A stretch of DNA of 64,000 nucleotides from Russula earlei. Taxonomy: Eukaryota > Basidiomycota > Agaricomycetes > Russulales > Russulaceae. Location: positions 17,726-81,725 of the forward strand of contig JAGFNK010000219.1 in NCBI GenBank assembly GCA_025769875.1, in the 5' to 3' direction. The translations under genes were made by a program, and so were the position numbers. Positions 20,526-31,000 of this stretch are shown here, in pieces. Numbering within the stretch: position 1 is the first letter of the stretch; each line of letters begins with the position of its first letter. The notes under the pieces are model-generated. The model was not told the DNA's origin. It did no database searches and was given only the letters and a program-made list of their open reading frames with translations.

Positions 20526-23425
20526 CCACCAGGAAAAACCTCATTTGCTAGTGAGGAGCTAGTGCCAGAATAATTTAGCAAGAAGTGAAATAAGGCAGAT
20601 AACACTGTAATAGTTGTCAGTAACTGTCAGTAACTGTCAGTAAGTCCTGCTTGACCACTATGGGGTCATTAAAGGTATAGCAGGATAATAATAATTTAGG
20701 CTGCATGCATACTTCAGCCAAGCCATAAACTGATAAATAACTGGGGTTTCAAGGCTGAGGCATCACATTATGTAGAAGTAGGGTGAAGCATGGGTGTGGG
20801 TCTGGCAGTTTCAGGCCACCAGGGGCACATGTGGAGGAGCATGATACATCAACATGGCATGTCCCCAGTATCATTTTTATCCCTCAAATTGTTGCACACC
20901 CCTCAGGGGTAGTGTTCTTCTGGCCCAGCTTGGCCTAAATGCCCCGGCTTTGGCCTGGCTTGTGGCAGCTTTGGCTTTCTCAAATCCTGAGCCAGGCCAA
21001 ATCCATCAAATCCGGCTGGCTTCAGCTTGGCTTGGCCTAGGCTGCAGCTTTTATGTGTAAAATATGCTTAGTTGTCAAACAAATAGTGGAGCAATGTTGC
21101 ATCAATGGAAGCTACTACGCTATTCAGACCAATTCATTGTAAAGACTCACTGTTGAACTATCCAGTTCAAGAGCGAGGGGTAAGCTCAAAGATGAGTTGA
21201 TAGACATCCAAGATGGCATGGGCAAGAAGTAGAGTTCCAAGCAGTAACAGATACCAGAGAGGTATAGTTACTGGGAGAGTTGAGCAGGTATGCAGGGAAG
21301 AGGCCAGAATGGTCACAAGGGGATGGTTCTTAAAGGAGTATCCCAGGGATGGAGAGTGCCATAAACAAATGGACAGTCGGAGGACTGTCCACTACTTTAT
21401 TGAGCGCTTATATACTACAAGAGAACTGCAAAATAGGGAACAAGTTGTAACCTTGTTATCAAGCACAATAGAGTGATGAGTAAGAAGTCAGAGTGCACTT
21501 ACTGAGCATGCTCAGTCATGCTCAGTAAGGTGCTGAGTAAGAAGGCTTCTGCTGATGAGTAAGAGCCTTCACTGTCCACATGTTTACTGCCTTAGTACAC
21601 ATGCAAGCACCTGATTCATTTTCTGTTAGTTAGTTTAGGGCCGGTCGTTTGAGGACTTGTAGTCTGGTTCAGGGAATAGTGTTATCCTATAAGGCCCCTT
21701 ATATAGTTCTATTAGGGTCTTTAGAGTCAACCCTAATGCTTCTATCAAGGTCCTTAGTATTGCCTTATAGTTCGTTCTATAGTTATTAGAGTTAGTCTAA
21801 TAATGCGTTGCAGGGTCTTTGATACTGTGTTAGTGCCTATTGTAGAGCACCTAGAGTCGTCCTAAAGGGTCCTTAGGAAGGTCCTAGTACTGTCCTTTAT
21901 TGCTAAAAGGGTTGCCCTTAAGTGGGGCTTGCTGTATGTCAATTGTGCCAAGAATTGCTCATGTGGTATTGTGGACACCTCTACTCACCCCTTTTGCTTG
22001 TGTGAACAGGGTGACACCATAGAGGCTGGGTTTCCTCTCATAAGGAAGGGTCCCTCAAGGGCCCTCTCTGGAGAATGGTTCATGACATTCATAGTCTCCT
22101 CATCTTTGTCCTCAATCAGTAGCTTATCCCAAGAAAACCCTTCAACATCTGACTCCTCCTCAGCATCGTTCGAATCCCCTCTACCCACATCTGCTAAACC
22201 TTCATTGTGTTCCTCCAATTCCAATGTCAATGATGGTGCAGGTTCTCGGAAGAGCAAGTCATGCCAGATTGCACATTTGATGCACTGGAGGGCCTCCTCT
22301 TGTCCAAACATATTCTCCTGCAACCCACTTCACTCTCACAAACTTAACCCACAACCACCTCTCCATTTCATCAACTCTCAACACACCATCCACCATCTAC
22401 TCTTCGCCTTTCCCTTCCTTCCCTAAGAGTCTCTCTTCACTCCCCTGAGAAGAGCTCTCCTCCTTTAAGACCTACCTTCCTCTACTCTCTCTGCGTTGTT
22501 CAAGGTCCCCGACGGACTTGAACGCATATAGCTAGTGGAACCAGCCCTAGTCTATCCCATTATAAACTTACCCTAGCTTCTCAATGGACCAAGTCGTACT
22601 AGGAAGGGTCTATTGGCCATAACCTGTTTAGCATAAAACACTTCACCCACTGCAGGGATCCTTACTCTTTATCCATGGGAACCGGCCCATTTCTTGAACA
22701 CATATCTACTATCAACTTGTCCTTACACTTGAGAACTGACATGGCTAGTTACCATGACACATGTGGAGGTGGCTTGAGTCCAGCTCCACCAATTCTCACT
22801 CAAATCTCATGAAAACAATGGGGCTGCCTAGCCCTCATTCAGGCGGTTCAGGGACAATAAGTTTTATGTGAATTGAAGCTGTTTTGAGGGAGATATTCAC
22901 CCCACACGTTTGAGAGGGTTTTCTGTGCCGATTTGGGTGGAATTCAAACTCCGCCAAGTGTGCTGAAAATGGCAATAAGTGAGCAAGTTCTTCCTGCCAG
23001 CACCATGCATCAAAATTGGCTGCTGTTGGCCATTCCATGGGGTATCCACCATGCTGCCAGTCATAATTGAGTCCTCCCCTCTGTCACAAAAGGGGTGCTC
23101 GGGCCAGAATGGGCAGATGGTGTGGATGGCATGCCAATCAATCAGAAATGTGCTAGCATTTCTTTTTTTTTTTGGTAGGGGAAAAAGTTAAGGGGTTATC
23201 TTATTATTAATTCACTTATATAACTAAATTACATCTGTTAACATGTGATTGAAGTCCCAATTCTCTTGCCAACACAATTGCATTTTATGGTAATTCAACC
23301 CACCACAAAAAGTCATCAAGGACTACTGCAGGGCACAGCACGACAATGTAAACACATGTGGTGCACATACAGCTAACTTGAGGCCAACTGGCATGGACTG
23401 ACCACTGTTGTTGAGGGTGCGTCGC
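20526..23425. other. AT-rich repeat DNA between duplication units
   Basis: No gene model is supported in 2.9 kb. Visible structure: three tandem GTCAGTAACT units at about 20615-20645; a palindromic TGAGCATGCTCAGTCATGCTCA at about 21503-21524; a loose tandem pattern of AGGGTCTTTAGAGT-type words at 21700-21880; and at 22740-22990 a block whose reverse complement recurs at 61400-61610. The TATA-like GTAGTATATAAGCGC (minus) near 21410 suggests old LTR sequence. A Ser-rich open frame at 21929-22426 lacks recognisable domains and is probably not a gene. Confidence 0.5.
22740..22990 (-). repeat. Dispersed repeat, copy 1 (inverted relative to 61400-61610)
   Basis: The reverse complement of CCACCAATTCTCACTCAAAT and its neighbours matches 61539-61570 with few changes. 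The match extends through the GGCTGCC, GAGGG and GAGATATT words on either side. No coding signal. It probably belongs to an unclassified transposon or MITE family. Confidence 0.55.
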
Positions 23426-23915
23426 AGTGTGCCGCCTAACAACGATTTGTGATTGTTATGTCGCTCTGCACTTGCAGCTTTTGCTCTTATAATTACATGT
23501 TAACAAACAAGTTTGCCCTGCTCATCAAGTGGCCGATGTCAACCACCGACGTTGATGAGATGCGTTCACACCCCGCCCCAAGTCGTTTCAACTTGCAAGT
23601 CTAGAAGCGTCGTTGCATCAGTCGCATCGACAACTAGATCATGACGCGACTTGATGAAGTGATAGCCCTACCAATCATGATCCGGAATTTGCGGTAAGAT
23701 GGGAGGGGGCCTGCCAGAGCATAAAGCCAATTCGTGCAGCGACGATTCTCTCCAGCTGTGCTCGTATTCATTCCCATTCCATTCCAAACTATCCGGTGCC
23801 GGTTACCGAGAATATCATTCCACATTTCGTACGCCACCGCCATCTTGCTCATACGTACATTGAGGATTTTGACAAATTTCAGATCAACAATCCACAATCC
23901 TATTCATAAGTTACA

Positions 23916-24381
23916 ATGCGCATTTCCACCGCCTTTGCTATATTCTACCTCGCCGTTGGCATCACTCCGTCGTTTGCACATCCGCCTGGGTACGAGCACC
24001 TCTTCAAGGCTCTCTTTCCTGTTGAAGTTGACTTTTCCTTGCAGAGATGGGAAAAGTTCGCAAATGGCGCCGGTGTCGTCACTACCGGATGAGGATCAGT
24101 CGAGGAGGACGGAGCGCCTGCAGAACGAGTCCCCGGGGGATATTCTGCCGTCTTACACTCCGAATGACCTGCCAGCTTACAGTCAGGGGCCTTGGACCGG
24201 GGAGGTTCAGCGAGCGCGGCTTAATGGTGTTTTTCGCGGACCTGCCGACGAGTTCATTGCCGAATACGAGAATAATAGGGATGGACGCGGGAGAGGTGGA
24301 CGCGGGAGAGGTGGACGCGGGAGAGGTGGACGTGGGAGAGGTGGACGCGGGAGAGGTAGACGCGGGAGAGGTAATGAATGA
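23916..24381 (+). CDS. SSP2: small secreted protein with Gly-Arg repeats, two exons (23916-23989, 24045-24381)
   Basis: Splicing a 55-bp intron (GTACGAG...CTTGCAG, 23990-24044) gives 136 residues. Residues 1-21 are a signal peptide almost identical to that of SSP1. The mature part has no cysteine: an acidic/polar segment (SSLPDEDQSRRTERLQNESP), a Pro/Tyr segment (LPSYTPNDLPAYSQGPW), then about 30 residues made of six GRGRG pentads encoded by a 15-bp tandem repeat. Such Arg-Gly tracts in other proteins bind nucleic acids or other polyanions; here that is only inference. The 5' region and signal peptide are shared with SSP1, the mature part is not. Confidence 0.75.
24283..24372 (+). repeat. 15-bp coding minisatellite, six units
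   Basis: Six consecutive 15-bp units with consensus GGACGCGGGAGAGGT, each encoding Gly-Arg-Gly-Arg-Gly. Unit 4 has GGACGT and unit 6 starts AGA. Slippage in this tract would change the SSP2 tail by five residues per unit without shifting the frame. Confidence 0.9.
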
Positions 24382-24747
24382 AAGTTGTTATCTTCGCGTC
24401 GTGAGCAATTATGACGTGTTAGTAAATGTAGAAACTAGGTAGTTTAACGAGAGTGGAAAAACGATAGTTTTATGGGTGAGTGCAGCATCCGAGGAAAGGC
24501 CTGCACGTTCGCACACGCGGGTCGCTGAATAAGCAATGACTATGCTCAGTGACTTGCGCGTGTGAGCAATCACTAAAGATATATTACCTGAATAAGCAAT
24601 GACTATGCTATCCAGGTATGAGCTCTATGAAATGTAAGAAAAGGGTAACTAAAAGAACGTACCTCAGTGACTCGCGTGCATGAGTGATCACTGAGGGAAG
24701 GTAAGTATTCTGTCTAAGGTACTATCCCTAGCGCTGGGTTTGAACAC
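24382..24747. other. SSP2 3' flank with short repeats
   Basis: The first part resembles the SSP1 3' flank beyond its MITE (GCGTCG...AATTATGACGTG). From 24520 a word CTGAATAAGCAATGACTATG occurs twice (24526, 24589), and CTCAGTGACT(T/C)GCG occurs at about 24554 and 24664, so there is a diverged repeat of about 60-110 bp. No gene. Confidence 0.5.
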
Positions 24748-25119
24748 GGGTAGGTGTTTGAACAGTCAATATTTCTACCACTTCCTGTCCACTTCAGCCC
24801 TCAGTATTCTCGGGATATGTAGTTACTATAACTATCAAATAATGTATAAAAATCATTTCGCCAAAGAGAGCTTTATTGTTGAGGAATTTTGGTTTTGAAT
24901 GTCTATGTTTGCCTTAATTTGGAAAGAACAGCGTCTGGATGACTTTATGAATCTGAATTTCTAAAACAAAAGTGATACAAATGAAGTCTACCTATATATG
25001 AAGCCTCCTAGCAATTTACAGGTACAGTAAACCACAATAGCGAACAGGATAGAGCATTTGCAGGGACAATGTGTTGAGCGTGACAATCTCTTAAAGCGGA
25101 GATTGAAACATGTATAGTC

Positions 25120-26341
25120 ATGATATGCACGTCGCGTCGTGTGCGAGATCAATGCTGCCCGCTCTCGCGTTGTCACTGTAATGGCATGCCAATAGTGATG
25201 TTCCATGCCTTCAAAACCTTCTCTAGCTCCAAAAGGGAAGAAATTATACTTGAGGGTGTTGAGCTTTATCGCAAGCAGAAGAAACCCAATCTCCATGCAG
25301 TCAAATGCTCTCTTGATGAAAAGCATAAGACTTGTATCTGTCTTAACACTATTTGTAACCGTGCTTCCGGTGAACATCAGAATGCCAGAAAGGCCCATGA
25401 ATCTCAGCAGCTCCTCTCCACTGTGCAAGAAAACATTCTAATTGAATGGATTATTCTCCTTGCAGAAACTGGTCATTGCATCAGCAAACGAACATTACAG
25501 AAGAAAGCTGAGTTCATCAGCAGTCAGAAACCTGGTGAAACCTGAATCTGAGTCTTCCTTTCATGCCATCCCGAAATTGTTCTTGGAAAGCCAAGCAGTT
25601 TGGATCCAAAGCGTGCACAGGCATTCAACAGACCTTCAGTCACCCGACATTTTGACCTCCTTGAGGCAATCATCAAAAAGTATGAGATTCCAGCAGAGAA
25701 CATCTATAACATGGATGAGAAAGGGGTCCAGTGGGGTGGGGGTTGGAAGGCTCAGGCGCAGAAGTACTTCTTTCCTTGGAACAAGCACCCAAGATACAAG
25801 CTTCGCAGCGCCAACCTCAAGCTTGTTACAATCGTGGAGTGCATTGCAGCAAATGGCGAATATATTAGTCCAGGGATCATTTTCGAAGGGAAACAGCAAT
25901 ACAAGCAGGCATGGTTTAAAGTGGATCCTACAATATCGTAAGTCTCTTTCGGAATTGATTCACATCCAAGCTTACAACGCATTTAGCATTGGCCTTTCCG
26001 AGAATGGGTGGACCAGTGACTTCCATTGCCATCAATGGTTCAAAGACACCTTTGTCCCCCAAGCAGAGAAACAAAACATGTCAGGGAAATCAATCTTGCT
26101 CATCTACGACAGCCATGGATCACATGAGAAGCATGAACTACTCTGTCTTGCAAAGGAGCACAACATCATACTTTTCTCGCTCCCACCACATACAACCCAC
26201 AAGCTACAGCCGCTCAATGTTGGTGTTTTTGGTCCATTTGCACGTGCATGGATTGATAGATGCAATGACTACATGGAAGAATTCATGGAAGAGATTCCAA
26301 AAGATCAGTTTGTTAAACACTATATGGAAGTACGACAGTGA
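25120..26341 (+). pseudogene. pogo-like DDE transposase, frameshifted
   Basis: Three overlapping frames make one protein. 25120-25545 is the DNA-binding part (helix-turn-helix start with REEIILEGVELYRKQKK; CENP-B-like ENILIEWIILLAETGHCISK). 25600-25941 has the first acidic block, IYNMDEKGVQWG. 25980-26341 has LLIYDSHGSH (second Asp) and HTTHKLQPLNVGVFGPFARA. In the pogo/JERKY family the last block is normally QPLDVGVFGP, so the third catalytic Asp is Asn here. Frameshifts join the pieces near 25545-25600 and 25940. The enzyme would be inactive. Confidence 0.8.
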
Positions 26342-27160
26342 ACCTTCAAGGACACAACAATCCATGTGGCATTCAAGATTTGGCCAATCAACCGCAATGT
26401 CTTCTCCAATGCAGACTTTGCACCAAGTATACACACATCCAATAGTGCCCGTGATGTTCCTGACAGTTATCCCATACACGCTGATGCTTGGCCTGATCAT
26501 CAATCATGGTCTGATGATGACCCAATCTCTGCAGATGAAGATATCAATGACAACGAGGGGGATGATGAACAGAGGAGACAAGCTCACCAAACCATGGCAT
26601 CATCATCCTCAGCTCATTTCTACTCCAAGGTTCCTAAACCTGTCTGCCGTGGACGCAATACAGAAGCTTATGTTTCTGCACTTGAGAACCAAGTTGCCGC
26701 ACTGTGCCAGGAGAATGAAGAACTTGTGGCCCATGCTACCTTGGCATACGATCATGTTCGGGCTCTCAAACACCGCCTGAACGCAAAGGTACCAGGTTCG
26801 AAGCAAAGGAAGTTGAATACAGACTCATGATGGCTTAACTCAGAAGAAGGACTGGCACAGTGTGAAAAGCATGAGGCTGAAGAGAAAGCTGAAATGGAGT
26901 GAAAACAAGTGAGAGCAGATGAATGGCAGGCTGTGGAGGATGTGCAGCGATGGCAGTGCAAGCAAATGGACCCTAATCAGCCATTTATCGGTGCACTGGA
27001 CAGCTGAAAGAAGGCTGATCTGCAAGACATTGCATATAGTCTGGGGCTAGATAACAAGGGCAAAGTGGAGGAAATCAAGTCAAGGATCAATGAATACTTC
27101 AATGCTCATGAAGACGTATGCACCAGTCATCATTATATCGGCCTTTTTCCACAGCTCACA
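26342..27160 (+). pseudogene. Transposon tail: acidic region, coiled coil and SAP-like module
   Basis: Downstream of the DDE block, one open frame (26366-26830) contains an acidic segment (WSDDDPISADEDINDNEGDD) and a coiled-coil-like stretch (YVSALENQVAALCQENEELV). After stops at 26828 and 27007, 27008-27130 reads KKADLQDIAYSLGLDNKGKV followed by EEIKSRINEYF, which fits a SAP DNA-binding helix-turn-helix. The same tail (DPNxPxxGxL, then KADLQDI) recurs on the minus strand at about 62400-62630. Whether it belongs to the transposase or is a second gene of the element is unclear. Confidence 0.6.
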
Positions 27161-27734
27161 TGACAAAACCATCAAATGCCTTCCACGACTGCTCCTTTGC
27201 AATTCACAACCCCCACTAACCAACATACCCCTCAATTGCATATACCGGCACCTACATTGAGTGCTCCTGGTCTGTCAAACTGGCTGCATTTGCAGCCAAC
27301 GACATTGTGTTACATTGCTCATAATCCACCCTATTATTATAATGTTAATACTTAGTCTTCAACACATTAGCCTTGATTCTTACTGTTATATAGCTGTTAA
27401 TGCTTTGCATTGTACCATACCATGTCTTCAATATCGTAGATACAGTATCGTAGATATCAAGCGAAGATAATCACAGCAGAGCTGAGATTGAATTTGGCAT
27501 GCCAGGAACCGTGACCGACGTGACTGAAACTGCTCAAAAGCCTACCTTTTGGTATACCCTCAGACCAGCATTGCACTGCCACTTACACAGTTGGCTATAC
27601 TTGCGTTTTTACTACGTTAAAGTCTAGGTACAAAGCATATATACACTGTCAAGAAAGCTGAAGACCAGTAGTCATTAGGACCCACATTTCCGAGACACCT
27701 GTTCAAAATTTGTTCAAACACCTACCCAGTGATA

Positions 27735-30419
27735 GTAGAACGCGTCCATAGCCCACCAATGTCACGTGATCAGCATGACAATGTCCCGAAACAGTCGAAA
27801 ATTCTATAAAATCGAAGTATGAGACTTCTGCAACCACTTTCTACAAAATGTATTCTCAGGGAATTGGTCTAAATCCACTATTAATGATATTGAGATTGTC
27901 AATTTTATGTGAGATCACACCATTGAACTGATTTCCTAAAAATCACAGTGCTGCATGTCAATATTGCACGTCACATCACTTGAAGGTTGTGTGTCTTCTC
28001 CTTGAGTGCCGGTCGCATGGGTGGAAAATGGAAATCAACCCTCTCAAGGATTACAAACCTTAAGAAGGGCATCCAGAGTTCCAAGCAGAGGAAAGTTGAT
28101 CATTGCAATGGTGACAAGGAAAATGTCCTGAGCCCGGTACATGATTTCTCCAAGATCCAAATTATGTTAGTAATAAGGTCATCCCTTCGGAGCAGTTACC
28201 TCATCAGTCTGGATTTGACAATGTGTCTTTATGCAATCTAAGTCATCAGGAGGCACATTCACATGATGGAGACATTGGAGAGCCAGGATCAAGTTCACAT
28301 GAAAGTGCACAGCTGCAGGATGATACACACTGGAGGGAAGTGCATAAATGCGACAGACATTTGCGCCAAGCACCAATGCAGTTGCAGGTGGTGGATGCTT
28401 TGAAAGACCTGAAGGAAATCTTGCATCCTCCAAGGAAAACGGGCGCTGGGTACAAAGATCCCAAAATTGATCCATTCATCAGGATTTGGATGGAAGGAAT
28501 GCAGACAATGCTCAACTTTTACACAAACCCTTGATTGATGATGTTTGATAAATGGGGGGCCACTGCATGTCAGGCTGCTGTATCTCTGGGAAGGGGCCAA
28601 TACTGTGCTTGTCAGCTGGCTAGACTTTCAAAGTGATTTATCCAAGATTGCTCTGTTCTGCCAGTCAATCCCTATGGTGATTGGAACAAGTCTATGCTCA
28701 CAGATGAAGATTTGGCATCGGACATCAGTCTCCATCTCCAGGAGCTTGGGAAGGAAATCTCAGCTAAGAAGGTGGTACAATTCCTGGCTCGCGATGACAT
28801 CAAGGAGAAACATGGCATCACAAAAACAATATCCGAGAGGACAGCATGTCATTACCTGACATCTCTGGGTTACTGTTTCACAGCACCAACGAAGGGTCAA
28901 TACGCAGATGGTCATGAACGTGCTGATGTCATCTGGTATCGTGAAATGAAGTTCCTACCAGCATGGCGTGAAATTCAGGACTGTATGTATAGTTGGACAA
29001 AGGACAACATACCAGAGGAAGTCAATGTCCAGGGCACACATGTCATTGTCTGGTTCCATGATGAATCAATATTTTATGCACACCATCGACAGAAGAAGGG
29101 TTGGTATCACAAGGATGCACCTGCAAAGCCATACACAAAAGGAGAGGGTGCATCACTAATGGTCACTGATTATGTCTCAGCTGATTTTGGACAGCTCCAA
29201 TCTTCTGATGGGACAAGGACTGTGAGACGTGTGATGAAACCAGGGAAAAATCAAGATGGATACTTCACAAGTGACAATATCAGGGAACAGGCAGAGGCTG
29301 CCATGGACATTCTCACTGAATTCTACCCTGAATAAGACCATCACTTCGTCTATGATAACACGCCAAGCCATCTCGAAAGGCCCGAGGCTTCAGTCACTGC
29401 ACGCTGCATGCCAAAATTTACTCCCAAAATAGGCAAGAATTGGGGGATCGATGCCCCACAACGTGATGCCTTGGGAAGTTTGGTGTACAAACCTGATGGG
29501 TCACTTGCAAAGGTGAAAGTCCGGATGAGTGATGCCATGCTTCCTGATGGGACAGTGCAGTCACTGTATTTTCCTGATGGACATGAACGGGCTGGTATCC
29601 TCAAAGGTATGGCGGTGATCTTGGAAGAGCGCAGGTATGAAGATATACAGAACTTACGAGCGGAATGTAAGTTGTTCAATTGCGCACCACTCGCTTTGAA
29701 ATGCTGTTGCCGTCACATACTGTTCAATGAACCAGACTTTGTGCATATCGACACAATACTCAAAGGGACTTGCAACATGCGTGGATTTCAAGTGATCTTC
29801 CTCCCAAAGTTTCATTGCGAGCTCAATTTCATTGAGCAATGCTGGGGCTATGCAAAACAGCTTTACCGCCTGAATCCAGAATCATCATGAGAAGATCGCC
29901 TCAAAAGAAATGCACTGGCAGCCTTAGATGCTATCCCTCTCGAGTTGATGCACCGGTGCAAACTAACTTTCTTAATGCTATATTTAGCAAACACTGATGT
30001 CTCAGACTTGTAGCTTTGCAAATCGTTCCCATGGATTCATTGATGCATATGATAAGGGCCTTAATGGACAACAAGCGGCCTGGGCAGTGAGGAAGTATCG
30101 CGGCCATCACATTCTACCCAGGACTTTGATGGATGACCTCGAACAGGCACAATTATCGTTATCTTATTAATGATGTTATACCTTATGATAACAAGATAAC
30201 AACTTTTGACATTCACAACTCAATTCTGGATCCCACAGCAAGTCAAATTGAATATGACATTTTGACATGTCTAGGGGCAATTCCCTGAGAACAGAATTTG
30301 AGAAATAGGTGTGAAATGACTTCTAGAGCCGTTTTTCTGTGTATTCATCCCGTTGTGGACAGGTGTGTCACGGAAAAAGTAACGACACGTGACGTTGGTG
30401 GGCTATGGACATCTTCTAC
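27735..30419 (+). mobile_element. Tc1/IS630-like DNA transposon (about 2.7 kb)
   Basis: Inverted terminal repeats of about 34 bp: GTAGAA, three variable bases, then GTCCATAGCCCACCAA(T/C)GTC and ACGTG, at 27735-27768, with the complement at 30386-30419. The interior encodes a plus-strand DDE transposase. The left end lies 7 bp from the right end of the pogo-like element. The dinucleotide TA precedes the left end, but a matching TA is not directly at the right end. Confidence 0.82.
28223..29990 (+). pseudogene. Tc1/IS630-like DDE transposase, broken by stops
   Basis: The frame 28694-29335 starts with a helix-turn-helix-like region (SDISLHLQELGKEISAKKVV; ISERTACHYLTSLGYCF) and carries the first catalytic Asp in VIVWFHDESIFYAHHR. 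After a TAA at 29332 the frame continues with FVYDNTPSH (second Asp) and, in 29408-29890, FLPKFHCELNFIEQCWGYAK (catalytic Glu). A TGA at 29888 again sits where relatives have CGA (Arg), followed by EDRLKRNALAALDAIPLEL. The upstream frame 28223-28534 belongs to the N-terminal region (HPPRKTGAGYKDPKIDPFIR). It matches a family common in agaricomycete genomes; this copy is dead. Confidence 0.8.
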
Positions 30420-31000
30420 CTTATAAGTAGGCACCAGGTGCGGATTCTACAAGTCTGCAAATGAAGGGTATGCAAGGAACGGAACAATGATCGAGCCAAT
30501 AAACACTAGACTAGTTAATTAGTCTAGGTACGAACTTGTGTAAATAGCTAACTCCACTTAAAGTGGCCTAATGGTACTGGGTATATGTATCAACTGAGGG
30601 GATAACTCACTCGTTCTCGTGCGCTCGCGATCGAGCTCACTCGCGCTCGGGAGTTTACAACAGTAAATCGATCTGGAATGTGCTCGCATCTATAACGCGG
30701 ATTGTGGCTGGTCGCGGAATTCGCCTATAGGCTCTATTATGATATTAGCCATTCTGTCTTATCCGATACTGGCCGTGCATCATCAACTCGCAGATAAGGA
30801 TAAGTATGGTTGTAGGTCTGCTTATGGCGAGGCATTCAAGCTGCGTCCTTGGGTTACGGCTTGCCACAAGGGGCACTCGAAGCTGGAGTCGTCACTTCCC
30901 GAGTTTCCCTTTCACACGAACAAGGGTCCATCTCCCGCTCATCCTGGTCCCCCCAGCGGACCAGTTCAGACACGTCTTTCGTCGAATGCTCCTCGCTGCC
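30420..31000. other. Flank between Tc1-like element and PUS9 copy 2
   Basis: Contains a palindromic CTAGACTAGTTAATTAGTCTAG at about 30507-30528, a CTCGCGNTCG-rich stretch at 30610-30660, and from about 30740 sequence matching the 5' flank of PUS9 copy 1 at reduced similarity. No gene. Confidence 0.5.

Larger units (their letters stand above)
24748..27727 (+). mobile_element. pogo/Tigger-like DNA transposon (about 2.98 kb)
   Basis: A perfect 17-bp inverted terminal pair, GGGTAGGTGTTTGAACA at 24748-24764 and its complement at 27711-27727, brackets a pogo-type transposase and a downstream SAP-like coding remnant. The interior is on the plus strand. Frames are broken and one catalytic residue is changed, so the element is not autonomous. 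I see no clear target duplication outside the terminal pair. Confidence 0.8.

Noticed and set aside
21929..22426. 165-codon Ser-rich frame and its acidic antisense frame
   Set aside because: Low-complexity residues, no domain, AT-rich repeat surroundings; a chance frame is more likely.
24283..24372. CRISPR-like array or simple-repeat noise
   Set aside because: Units are contiguous without spacers, all in frame and within a spliced gene; it is a coding minisatellite.
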